Shown here piece by piece: positions 7,408 to 13,662 of a stretch of 19,004 nucleotides of DNA. The stretch lies in NCBI GenBank assembly GCA_035306625.1, contig DATGNS010000353.1, positions 1 through 19,004 on the forward strand, read 5' to 3'. Within the stretch, counting starts at the first letter, position 1. Each line of letters begins with the position of its first letter. The translations under genes were made by a program, and so were the position numbers. Below the pieces are notes generated by a model. It was not told where the DNA came from. It made no database searches and saw only the letters and a program-made list of their open reading frames with translations. The DNA is from Serpens sp035306625. GTDB taxonomy: Bacteria > Pseudomonadota > Gammaproteobacteria > Pseudomonadales > Pseudomonadaceae.

Positions 7408-7420
7408 TCGGGGAAATGAC

Positions 7421-7444
7421 AAAACCCGCCGTGAGGCGGGCTTT
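7421..7444 (-). terminator. Rho-independent terminator of tRNA-Pro
   Basis: On the - strand the sequence is CCCGCC, loop TCAC, GGCGGG followed by TTTT. It begins 10 bases beyond the tRNA 3' end. The 6-bp pure G/C stem with a T-run is a standard intrinsic terminator oriented for the tRNA transcript. Confidence 0.85.
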
Positions 7445-7453
7445 GCGGGGATT

Positions 7454-7530
7454 TGGTCGGAGCGACTGGATTCGAACCAGCGACCTTCTCGTCCCGAACG
7501 AGACGCGCTACCAAGCTGCGCTACGCTCCG
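7454..7530 (-). tRNA. tRNA-Pro, anticodon CGG
   Basis: The 77-nt - strand gene reads CGGAGCG at the 5' end, pairing with CGCTCCG at the 3' end to form a 7-bp acceptor stem, followed by discriminator A and an encoded CCA. The D arm contains AGCGCAGCTTGGTAGCGC. The anticodon arm is TCTCG, loop TTCGGGA, CGAGA, giving anticodon CGG (codon CCG). The T arm carries the TTCGAATC-type loop (GGTTCGAATCC). Decoding CCG suits this GC-rich genome. It lies downstream of mobA on the same strand but has its own promoter and terminator. Confidence 0.96.
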
Positions 7531-7544
7531 TTTGGATGGCGCGC

Positions 7545-7572
7545 ATTCTACAGAAAAACTTTTGATGCACAA
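7545..7572 (-). promoter_or_regulatory. tRNA-Pro promoter (sigma-70) with UP-like element upstream
   Basis: On the - strand, TTGTGC (-35) and TAGAAT (-10) are separated by 16 bases. The -10 is followed by a GC-rich discriminator, GCGCGCC, typical of stringently controlled stable-RNA promoters. Start would be near 7538, about 8 bases before the tRNA. The A/T palindrome GCAAAAATTTTTGC (7582-7595) falls at about -45 to -58, where an UP element would sit. Confidence 0.65.
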
Positions 7573-7636
7573 GGGGTTAGAGCAAAAATTTTTGCATTCG
7601 GCCCGGTCGCGCCGATTTGCCGGGGCCGTGGCGGGT

Positions 7637-8212
7637 TCATTCGAGCAGCTCGGGGCTGTTGACGTTGGCCAGGCGGGGATCGTCCTCGGCGCAATCCAGG
7701 AGTACCGGGTTGCGCTGGGCGAAGATGTGCCGGGGGGAGCGCTGGCCTTCCTGCCAGGCGCGCTCCAGGTGGGGGGCCAGGCTCGCGGGCAGCAGGCAGA
7801 ACAGCGGCTGCCACTGCTCGCCCTGGCGCAGCAGCAGGGGCCGGTCCGGCAGGGCGGCGTGGCGCATGCGCTCCAGCAGGGCGCGGTCCATGCCGGGTGC
7901 ATCGCAGGGGAGCACCAGCAGCCAGGGCTGGCGGGCCACGGCCAGGCCGGCGCGGATGCCGGCCAGCGGACCGGGGAAGTCCGGCTCGGCATCCGACACC
8001 AGCTGGTCGGCGAAGGAGCGATAGCGTTCGGCGTTGCGATTGCAGGAAATGATCAGGTCGTCGGTGAGCGGCCGCACCAGGTCGTGCAGCCAGGCGATCA
8101 TCGGCCGGCCGCGCCACTCCACCAGGCCCTTGTCGCGGCCCCCCATGCGCTGGCCACGTCCCCCGGCGAGCAGCAGTACGGAGCAGGGAGCAGGGGCAGG
8201 GGTTGCGGGCAT
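7637..8212 (-). CDS. mobA: MobA, molybdenum cofactor guanylyltransferase
   Basis: MobA is a 191-residue cytoplasmic enzyme that joins GMP from GTP to molybdopterin-bound molybdenum, forming the bis-MGD precursor. The nucleotide-binding signature is LLLAGGRGQRMGGRDKGL at residues 13-30, followed by ISCNRN (55-60), GPLAG (81-85) and the metal-binding LPCDAPG with D104. The length is near the E. coli 194. The frame is open farther upstream, but the start at 8212 is chosen because GGAGG precedes it and the family motif begins about 12 residues in. It is divergent from moaB, with only 72 bases between the starts, so the shared region probably regulates both. Confidence 0.96.
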   Translation of the reverse strand: MPATPAPAPCSVLLLAGGRGQRMGGRDKGLVEWRGRPMIAWLHDLVRPLTDDLIISCNRNAERYRSFADQLVSDAEPDFPGPLAGIRAGLAVARQPWLLVLPCDAPGMDRALLERMRHAALPDRPLLLRQGEQWQPLFCLLPASLAPHLERAWQEGQRSPRHIFAQRNPVLLDCAEDDPRLANVNSPELLE

Positions 8213-8241
8213 GGTGGCCTCCGGGCGGGCAGGGTTGGCTG

Positions 8242-8250
8242 TGATATAAC
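8242..8250 (+). promoter_or_regulatory. Candidate extended -10 promoter for moaB-moeA
   Basis: TG-A-TATAAC in the mobA-moaB gap fits an extended -10 element (TGn before the hexamer); no good -35 is visible. The start would fall near 8257, about 28 bases before the moaB ATG. Confidence 0.4.
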
Positions 8251-8284
8251 ACTGCGCATCCGAACCCTCAATCAGGTCTCGCCC

Positions 8285-8824
8285 ATGTCCCACAAGGAAT
8301 CCGTACCCTTCACCCCGCTGAACATCGCCGTGCTGACCGTCAGCGACACCCGCACCCTGCAGACCGATACCTCCGGGCAGCTGCTGGTCGAACGACTGAC
8401 CGAGGCCGGCCATCATCTGGCGGACCGGGTGCTGCTCAAGGACGACCTCTATCAGATCCGTGCGGTGGTGGCCGCCTGGATCGCCGATCCGACCGTGCAG
8501 GTGGTGCTGATCACCGGCGGCACCGGCTTCACCGCCCGGGACAGCACGCCGGAAGCCGTGGCCTGTCTGCTGGACAAGCAGGTGGACGGTTTCGGCGAGC
8601 TGTTCCGGCAGATCTCCTATCAGGACATCGGCACCTCCACCATCCAGTCGCGGGCCCTGGCCGGCCTGGCCAACGGTACTCTGGTGTGCTGCCTGCCGGG
8701 CTCCACCAACGCCTGTCGCACCGCCTGGGACGGCATCCTCGCCCAGCAGCTGGACGCCAGCCACCGGCCCTGCAACTTCGTGCCGCACCTGCGCAAGGCC
8801 GCCCCCTGCGAGAGCCGCGCATGA
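8285..8824 (+). CDS. moaB: MoaB-type molybdenum cofactor biosynthesis protein
   Basis: This 179-residue protein is of the MogA/MoaB family, which adenylylates molybdopterin or otherwise acts before molybdate insertion. The conserved motifs are TVSDTR (18-23), TGGTGFTARDSTPEA (77-91) with the catalytic-region aspartate and serine, and LPGSTNACRTAW (137-148). It resembles MoaB more than MogA by its short basic N terminus and overall length; the exact role of MoaB in bacteria that also have MogA is uncertain. The ATG at 8285 is preceded by AGG at moderate spacing. An upstream open frame back to 7532 lies antisense to mobA and is ignored. The stop overlaps moeA as ATGA. Confidence 0.94.
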   Translation: MSHKESVPFTPLNIAVLTVSDTRTLQTDTSGQLLVERLTEAGHHLADRVLLKDDLYQIRAVVAAWIADPTVQVVLITGGTGFTARDSTPEAVACLLDKQVDGFGELFRQISYQDIGTSTIQSRALAGLANGTLVCCLPGSTNACRTAWDGILAQQLDASHRPCNFVPHLRKAAPCESRA

Positions 8825-10017
8825 GCCTGATCAGCGTCGAGGAGGCCCGCCGGCGCCTGCTGGACTGGGCCGGGCAGCAGCCCATCAAGGCCTGCGAAGT
8901 GGTCCCGCTGGAGCAAGCCGACGGCCGCGTGCTGGCCGCGCCGCTGCTGGCCGGCCTGGACCTGCCGCCCTGGGACAACAGCGCCATGGACGGCTATGCC
9001 CTGCGCCTGGCCGACTGGCAGGGCGAGCCGCTGCCGGTCAGCCAGCGCATCCTCGCCGGTGACGCGCCGCAGGCGCTGCAGCCGGGCACCTGTGCGCGCA
9101 TCTTCACCGGTGCACCCCTGCCGGCCGGCGCCGATTGCGTGGAGATGCAGGAAAACACCGAGGTGCTCGACGACGGCAGGGTGCGCTTCCTGCAAGCCCT
9201 GCGCCTCGGACGCAATATCCGCCCACGTGGCCAGGAGGCACGCGCCGGCGAAGTCATCCTCGCCGCCGGCACGCGCCTGGGGCCTGTCGAGCTGGCCCTG
9301 GCCGCCAGCCTGGGCGTCGAGACCCTGAGCGTGCGGCGCCGCCCCCGGGTGGCCCTGCTGTCTACTGGTGACGAGCTGGTGGAACCCGGCCAGCCGCTGG
9401 GACCGGGGCAGATCTACAACAGCAACCGTCGCCTGCTGGCCGCCTGGCTGCGGCGGCTGGGTTGTGAAGTTCATGACGCCGGAATTTTGGCGGATGACCT
9501 GCAGGCTACGCGCGCAGCGCTGGCCGGGCTCACCAGTGTGGACCTGATTCTCTCCACCGGCGGCGTGTCGGTCGGCGAGGCGGATTTCCTCGGCCAGGCG
9601 CTGCGCGAGGCGGGCGAACTGGCGCTCTGGAAACTGGCCATCAAGCCCGGCAAGCCGCTCACCTGCGGGCACTACCAGGGCGTGCCGGTGCTGGGCCTGC
9701 CGGGCAATCCGGCCTCCACCCTGGTCACCTTCGGCCTGCTGGCGCGTCCCTACCTGCTGCGCCGCCTGGGCGTCGAGGCCATCGAGCCGCTGGGCTTCGA
9801 GGTGCCGGCCGGCTTCGCCTGGCCGCGCGCCGGCGGCCGCCGCGAATACCTGCGCGCCCGCCTGGAACAGGGCCGCGCCGTGCCGCATCCCAACCAGAGT
9901 TCCGGCGTGCTGCGCAGCGCGGCCTGGGCCGACGGCCTGGTGGAGGTGCGCGAGGAACGCACCCTCGCCGAAGGCGAGCCGGTGCGTTTCATTCCCTTCA
10001 GCGAACTGCTGGGCTGA
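8821..10017 (+). CDS. moeA: MoeA, molybdopterin molybdenumtransferase
   Basis: MoeA is a 398-residue enzyme that inserts molybdate into adenylylated molybdopterin to give molybdenum cofactor. The motifs are DNSAMDGYA (52-60), ENTE (111-114), STGDELVEPG (181-190), LSTGGVSVGEADF (244-256), KPGKPLTCG (275-283) and LPGNPAST (293-300). All are characteristic of MoeA and its gephyrin relatives. The length is slightly below E. coli MoeA (411). The start at 8821 overlaps the moaB stop by 4 bases, so the two are translationally coupled. Downstream, a short CCCC-GGAA-GGGG hairpin (10025-10036) without a T-run separates it from yegS. Confidence 0.97.
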   Translation: MSLISVEEARRRLLDWAGQQPIKACEVVPLEQADGRVLAAPLLAGLDLPPWDNSAMDGYALRLADWQGEPLPVSQRILAGDAPQALQPGTCARIFTGAPLPAGADCVEMQENTEVLDDGRVRFLQALRLGRNIRPRGQEARAGEVILAAGTRLGPVELALAASLGVETLSVRRRPRVALLSTGDELVEPGQPLGPGQIYNSNRRLLAAWLRRLGCEVHDAGILADDLQATRAALAGLTSVDLILSTGGVSVGEADFLGQALREAGELALWKLAIKPGKPLTCGHYQGVPVLGLPGNPASTLVTFGLLARPYLLRRLGVEAIEPLGFEVPAGFAWPRAGGRREYLRARLEQGRAVPHPNQSSGVLRSAAWADGLVEVREERTLAEGEPVRFIPFSELLG

Positions 10018-10094
10018 GGCCGTTCCCCGGAAGGGGCCAGAACCATCCCGCCACCCGCGCTTTCCAATGCACGGGCAACGGGGGAGGGTGCATC

Positions 10095-11000
10095 ATGGGG
10101 CGGCGGGCGTGGGTCATCCTGCACGGCAAGCAGGCGCAGAACGATGAGGTGCGCGCGGCGATCCAGGCGCGCCGCGGCGCGGGCTGGGATCTGGCGGTGC
10201 GGCTCACCTGGGAAGCCGGCGACGCGCACCGCCTGGTGCGGGAAGGGCTGCAGGCCGGCTACGGCTGTCTGGTTGCCGCCGGCGGTGATGGCACCCTCAA
10301 TGAAGTGGCCTCGGCGCTGCTCGAGCTGCAGGGCGAAGCCAGCCTGGCCCTGCTGCCGCTGGGCTCGGCCAACGACTTCGCCCGTGCCGCGCAGATTCCG
10401 CTGGAGCCCGACGCGGCCCTGGCCCTGCTGGAAAGCGAGGCGATTGCGGTGGACGTGGGGGTGGCCGATGCCAGCCTGTTCGTCAACATGGCCACCGGTG
10501 GCTTCGGTTCGCAGGTCACTGCCAACACCTCGGAAGACCTGAAGAAGATCCTCGGCGGTGGCGCCTACCTGCTCACCGGGCTTACCCGGTTCGGCGAGGT
10601 GCGCAGCGCCTTCGGCCGCTTCCGCGGCCCGGGGTTCGAGTGGGAGGGGGATTTCCTGGCCATGGGCCTGGGCAACGGACGCATGGCCGGGGGCGGCCAG
10701 GCGCTCTGTCCGCGCGCCTGCATCACCGACGGCCTGCTCGACCTGTGCCTGATTCCCGCGCCCCAGGATGTGGGCGAGACCCTGCGGGTCCTGCTCAGCG
10801 GTGGCATCCTGGGGCTCGAGTCGATCGCGGTGACCGCTCGCCTGCCCTGGCTGGAAGTGGAGGCTCCGGACGGCCTGGACCTGAATCTGGACGGCGAGCC
10901 CCTGCACAACGAGCGGGTACGCTTCGCGGTGAGACCCGGGGCCCTGCGCCTGCATCTGCCCGCGGACTCGCCGCTGCTGACCGGCGACGCGACAGAGTGA
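10095..11000 (+). CDS. yegS: YegS-type lipid kinase
   Basis: This 301-residue protein is of the diacylglycerol kinase catalytic family and closely matches the plan of E. coli YegS (299 residues), which phosphorylates lipids such as phosphatidylglycerol in vitro. The motifs are LHGK (9-12), VTWE-like RLTWEAGDA (36-44), the ATP-site GGDGTLNEV (63-71), LPLGSANDFA, NMATGGFGSQVT, GNGRMAGGGQALCP and LNLDGEPL near the C terminus. The protein is cytoplasmic or peripheral to the membrane. GGGGGAGGG precedes the ATG. It lies 77 bases after moeA on the same strand, so co-transcription is possible, but no functional link to molybdenum cofactor is known. Confidence 0.92.
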   Translation: MGRRAWVILHGKQAQNDEVRAAIQARRGAGWDLAVRLTWEAGDAHRLVREGLQAGYGCLVAAGGDGTLNEVASALLELQGEASLALLPLGSANDFARAAQIPLEPDAALALLESEAIAVDVGVADASLFVNMATGGFGSQVTANTSEDLKKILGGGAYLLTGLTRFGEVRSAFGRFRGPGFEWEGDFLAMGLGNGRMAGGGQALCPRACITDGLLDLCLIPAPQDVGETLRVLLSGGILGLESIAVTARLPWLEVEAPDGLDLNLDGEPLHNERVRFAVRPGALRLHLPADSPLLTGDATE

Positions 11001-11048
11001 CGCGTCGCACCCGCACGGCCGGCGTCCGGGGGATACTGGCCCGGGAGT

Positions 11049-11075
11049 TAAACTCCCCGGCGTCGCGGCCGATAA
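11049..11075 (+). promoter_or_regulatory. FliA (sigma-28) promoter of cheV
   Basis: TAAA (11049-11052), 15 bases, GCCGATAA (11068-11075) is an exact match to the core flagellar sigma-28 consensus TAAA-N15-GCCGATAA. The start is expected near 11082, about 43 bases before the cheV ATG. The -35 lies inside a small palindrome, GGGAGT-TAA-ACTCCC (11043-11057). The following gene encodes a chemotaxis protein, as expected for a FliA target. Confidence 0.85.
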
Positions 11076-11124
11076 CCTCTTCAACGCCGCGCAGCAATCC
11101 ACCCCTTCGATGTCAGGTAATCAC

Positions 11125-12048
11125 ATGGCGAGTATTCTCGACTCGGTCGATCAGCGCACCCAACTGGTAGGTGAGAATCGCCTGGAAATCCTGCTGTTCC
11201 GTCTTGCCGGTCGGCAGCTCTTCGCGATCAACGTCTTCAAGGTGCAGGAAGTCCTGCACCTGCCGCGCCTCAACCGCATGCCACATCGCCATCCGTGCGT
11301 ATGCGGGGTGATCAACCTGCGCGGTCAGACCCTGCCGGTGATCGACCTGTCCAAGGCCATCGGCATGCGTCCGCTGCAGCCGGAAGCCAACACCATCATC
11401 GTCGCCGAGTACAACCGCTCGGTGCAGGCGTTCCTGGTGAACAGCGTGGAGCGCATCTACAACCTCAACTGGGAAGAGGTGCAGCCGCCGCCCGGTGGCA
11501 GCGGTCGTTCCCACTACCTGACCGCCATCACCCGCGTGGATGACCAACTGGTGGAGGTGATCGACGTGGAGAAGGTGCTCGCCGAGATCGTGCCCTACAA
11601 CGCCCGGGTACCCAGCGAGAAGCTGGAAGACCCGCTGCTGGCCAGGGCCGCGGGACGCGAGGTGCTGCTGGTGGACGACTCCAGCGTGGCGCTCGCCCAG
11701 CTCTCCGAGACCCTCGAGCAGCTGGACCTGAAGATCCACACCGCCAGCAACGGTCAGGCGGGTCTGCGCCGGCTGCGTCAGTGGGCCGACGAAGGCCACG
11801 ACCTCAACGAGAAGCTGCTGATGGTCTTCACCGACGCGGAAATGCCGGAGATGGACGGCTATCGGCTGACCGCCGAGATCCGCAACGATCCGCGCATGAA
11901 GGATCTGTACGTGGTGCTGCACACCTCCCTGTCGGGCGCCTTCAACGAGGCGATGGTCAAGAAGGTGGGCTGCGACAACTTCCTCTCCAAGTTCCAGCCG
12001 GAACGCCTGATCGACGTGATCCGCGATCGCCTGCAGCGCGACGCCTGA
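11125..12048 (+). CDS. cheV: CheV chemotaxis coupling/receiver protein
   Basis: CheV is a 307-residue cytoplasmic protein that fuses a CheW-like domain (about 15-160; GVINLRGQTLPVIDL is the core) to a response-regulator receiver domain (about 178-305). In the receiver, acidic residues D184-D185 (LLVDDSS), the phosphoacceptor D237 (FTDAEMPEMDG), T267/S268 and K289 (FLSKFQP) are all present. It couples chemoreceptors to CheA and allows phosphorylation-dependent adaptation. An ATG at 11110 is in frame, but 11125 is preferred: AGGT is well spaced before it and the protein then begins MASILDSVDQRTQLVGENRL, as in other pseudomonads. The FliA promoter ties it to flagellar expression. Confidence 0.95.
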   Translation: MASILDSVDQRTQLVGENRLEILLFRLAGRQLFAINVFKVQEVLHLPRLNRMPHRHPCVCGVINLRGQTLPVIDLSKAIGMRPLQPEANTIIVAEYNRSVQAFLVNSVERIYNLNWEEVQPPPGGSGRSHYLTAITRVDDQLVEVIDVEKVLAEIVPYNARVPSEKLEDPLLARAAGREVLLVDDSSVALAQLSETLEQLDLKIHTASNGQAGLRRLRQWADEGHDLNEKLLMVFTDAEMPEMDGYRLTAEIRNDPRMKDLYVVLHTSLSGAFNEAMVKKVGCDNFLSKFQPERLIDVIRDRLQRDA

Positions 12049-12058
12049 AGATCGTGCG

Positions 12059-12094
12059 AACGGGAGGCGGCGCGTTTATGCTGCTCCTCCCGTT
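12059..12094 (+). repeat. Stem-loop after cheV
   Basis: AACGGGAGG (12059-12067) and CCTCCCGTT (12086-12094) form a perfect 9-bp stem around an 18-base loop, between cheV and the MOSC gene. No T-run follows, so it may be a rho-dependent stop point or an mRNA 3' end stabiliser rather than an intrinsic terminator. Confidence 0.45.
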
Positions 12095-12113
12095 CCGCTG
12101 ATCCGAGGCTTAC

Positions 12114-12917
12114 ATGCAGCTCGCCGCCCTCTACCGCTACCCGCTCAAATCCGCCATTGGCGAACCCCTGGACCGCGCCTGGGTGGATGGCCTGGGCATC
12201 CGCGGCGACCGCCGCTGGATGCTGGTCGAGGCCGACAGCGGGCGTTTCCTCACCCAGCGCGTGCTGCCGCAGATGACCCAGCTGCTGGCGCGCTGGCAGG
12301 GCGAGCAGGGGCTGTGCCTGCGCGCGCCGGGCATGCCGGATCTGGATGTGCCGGTGCCGGAAGAGGGTGCGGCGCAGCGCCGGGTGAGCATCTGGAAGGA
12401 CGAGCCGCTGGCCACCGATGCCGGTGACGCCGCCGCCGACTGGGTCAGCCGCTGGCTGGGACGCGACTGCCGGCTGGTCTACCTGCCGCCGGCGCAGGCC
12501 CGCCAGGTCGATCCGAAATATGCCGAGCCGGGCCAGCGCGTGGCTCTGGCCGACGGCTTCCCGCTGCTGCTGATCGGTCAGGGCTCGCTGGACGATCTCT
12601 CGGCCCGGGTCGGCCGGCCCCTGGAGATGCGGCGCTTCCGGCCCAACCTGGTGATCGCGGGCAGCGCGCCCTATGCCGAGGACGGCTGGCGGCGCATCCG
12701 CATCGGTGACCTGATCCTGCGCCCGGTCAAGCCCTGCACCCGCTGCATCATCACCACCCTGGACCCGGACACCGGCGAACGCAGCGCCGACCAGGAACCG
12801 CTGGCCACCCTGGCGCGCTATCGCAAGAGCGAGAAGGGCGTGATGTTCGGTCAGAACCTGGTGGTGGAAGGCCAGGGCTGGCTGGAAGTGGGCATGCCGG
12901 TGGAGCTGCTGGAGTAA
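12114..12917 (+). CDS. MOSC-domain molybdenum cofactor-binding protein
   Basis: The 267-residue protein has an N-terminal MOSC beta-barrel domain (about 1-115: YRYPLKSAIGEPL, GIRGDRRWMLVEAD, GRFLTQR) and a MOSC domain (about 120-265: FRPNLVI, RPVKPCTRCIITTLDPDTG, FGQNLVVEGQG). The cysteine in KPCTRC matches the molybdenum-ligand cysteine of the mARC/YcbX family, which reduces N-hydroxylated compounds. E. coli YcbX (369 residues) has an additional C-terminal 2Fe-2S ferredoxin domain; this protein ends after MOSC and would need a separate electron donor. It lies in the neighbourhood of moeA and mobA, which supports a cofactor-dependent role. Confidence 0.88.
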   Translation: MQLAALYRYPLKSAIGEPLDRAWVDGLGIRGDRRWMLVEADSGRFLTQRVLPQMTQLLARWQGEQGLCLRAPGMPDLDVPVPEEGAAQRRVSIWKDEPLATDAGDAAADWVSRWLGRDCRLVYLPPAQARQVDPKYAEPGQRVALADGFPLLLIGQGSLDDLSARVGRPLEMRRFRPNLVIAGSAPYAEDGWRRIRIGDLILRPVKPCTRCIITTLDPDTGERSADQEPLATLARYRKSEKGVMFGQNLVVEGQGWLEVGMPVELLE

Positions 12918-12965
12918 TCCGGCGCGCCCGGCCCGCACGAACGCCCACTGGCCCGCACAAATCTC

Positions 12966-12988
12966 GTGGGAGCGGTTTCAGCCGCGAT
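12966..12988 (+). repeat. Single REP-type palindrome
   Basis: The 23-base element has the core GCGGTTTCAGCCGCGAT behind GTGGGA. It matches the elements at 15369 and 15415 except for a few bases. Pseudomonas REP sequences of this design lie in intergenic regions, as here (between the MOSC gene and a convergent gene). No second inverted copy is evident nearby. Confidence 0.75.
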
Positions 12989-13056
12989 TGCCGAGGTTGC
13001 GCCTTGCCCCATTATCGCCGCCCGGATCACGGGCCGCGTCATCCGGCGATGCCTGC

Positions 13057-13494
13057 TCAAGGCAGCTGCCGGATCCGCAGACTGCTCCCGGAGAAATTCA
13101 CCTGCTCGAAAGCCAGGCTGCCGAAGCTCTGCTCCAGTGGCGCGCCGCGTACCCGCAGGTTGTCGAAGCGAATTTCCTCGGTGGAGCCGGCCAGGCGCAG
13201 TTCCAGGGTGCCATCCGCGTGGCGGGCGGTGTGGAGGGTGCTGCGGCCGCGGATCTGCACATCCGCATCCAGCCAGGCAAACAGCGGATTGAACAGCTGC
13301 AGCCATTGTGTCGGCTCATGGTGCTCGTCGCTGGCCGCGAACAGCTCGCCGAAGCCCTGGGCGTGGACCTTGCGCAGTTCGGGTTCGCCGAGTTCACGCA
13401 GGCCGCCGAAGGTTGTCAGGGGCAATGCCGCGAGAACGAACAGAAGGGTGGCGGCCAGACGCCGGCTGCCGGTGGAGGGAGGAATCGCTGACAT
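13057..13494 (-). CDS. Small exported protein of unknown function (145 aa)
   Basis: The product starts MSAIPPSTGSRRLAATLLFV, with a basic-hydrophobic signal peptide (helix at about residues 11-28). Right after the likely cleavage region is GLRELGEPELRKVHAQGFGE, which resembles the L..L.D.EL..V.GQ motif found near the mature N terminus of some small exported Pseudomonas proteins. The rest (about 55-145) is beta-strand-like with acidic and Arg-rich stretches and no cysteines. I do not recognise a family. GGAGGGAGGA lies within the first codons of the + strand view and does not serve as its ribosome site; no strong site precedes the ATG. It is divergent from xerD and convergent with the MOSC gene. 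Confidence 0.65.
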   Translation of the reverse strand: MSAIPPSTGSRRLAATLLFVLAALPLTTFGGLRELGEPELRKVHAQGFGELFAASDEHHEPTQWLQLFNPLFAWLDADVQIRGRSTLHTARHADGTLELRLAGSTEEIRFDNLRVRGAPLEQSFGSLAFEQVNFSGSSLRIRQLP

Positions 13495-13561
13495 GTCCGT
13501 ACTTCCGAACGACACGGAGGCCGCCATCATCCCGTCGGGTGTGAACGGTGTCACTAAACAA

Positions 13562-13602
13562 AGGGTTGGAAAACCACCCCAACCCTCTGCGACTTTGGTC
13601 GC
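13562..13602. repeat. Tandem hairpins between divergent genes
   Basis: Hairpin 1: AGGGTTGG (13562-13569) and CCAACCCT (13579-13586), 8 bp. Hairpin 2: GCGAC (13589-13593), loop TTTG, GTCGC (13598-13602). Read on the - strand, hairpin 1 is followed by TTGTTT, resembling an intrinsic terminator or attenuator about 70 bases ahead of the small exported protein gene. No clear promoter for either flanking gene is visible. Confidence 0.4.
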
Positions 13603-13662
13603 GCAATGGTCCCGCCACCCGCGATATGAAACACTGCCGGCGAATGCTCGGAAGTAACCGCC

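Larger units (their letters stand above)
7103..7420. other. Intergenic regulatory region upstream of the 75-aa gene
   Basis: No convincing gene lies in this 318-base stretch. It holds a sigma-54 type promoter, a dyad over the predicted start site and a second imperfect inverted repeat farther upstream, all listed separately. An open frame on the + strand from 7233 runs into the tRNA complement and is not a gene. Confidence 0.6.

Noticed and set aside
7233..7565. A 110-codon + strand frame containing SDWIRTSDLLVPNETRYQAA
   Set aside because: This peptide is the translation of the tRNA-Pro complement, a common false annotation. There is no ribosome site or domain.
7600..7628. Terminator of mobA on the - strand
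   Set aside because: GGCCCCGG and CCGGGCC can pair with a bulge, but the nearest T-run is more than 10 bases beyond the stem.
7103..7636. Genomic island or phage attachment next to the tRNA
   Set aside because: No integrase, direct repeat of the tRNA 3' end or composition change is visible. xerD at 13663 has the housekeeping length and context.
7532..8284. An in-frame extension that would make moaB 430 residues long
   Set aside because: It runs antisense through mobA, and the MoaB fold is complete from the ATG at 8285.
10018..10038. Terminator after moeA
   Set aside because: The CCCC-GGAA-GGGG hairpin is short and lacks a T-run, so termination is not supported.
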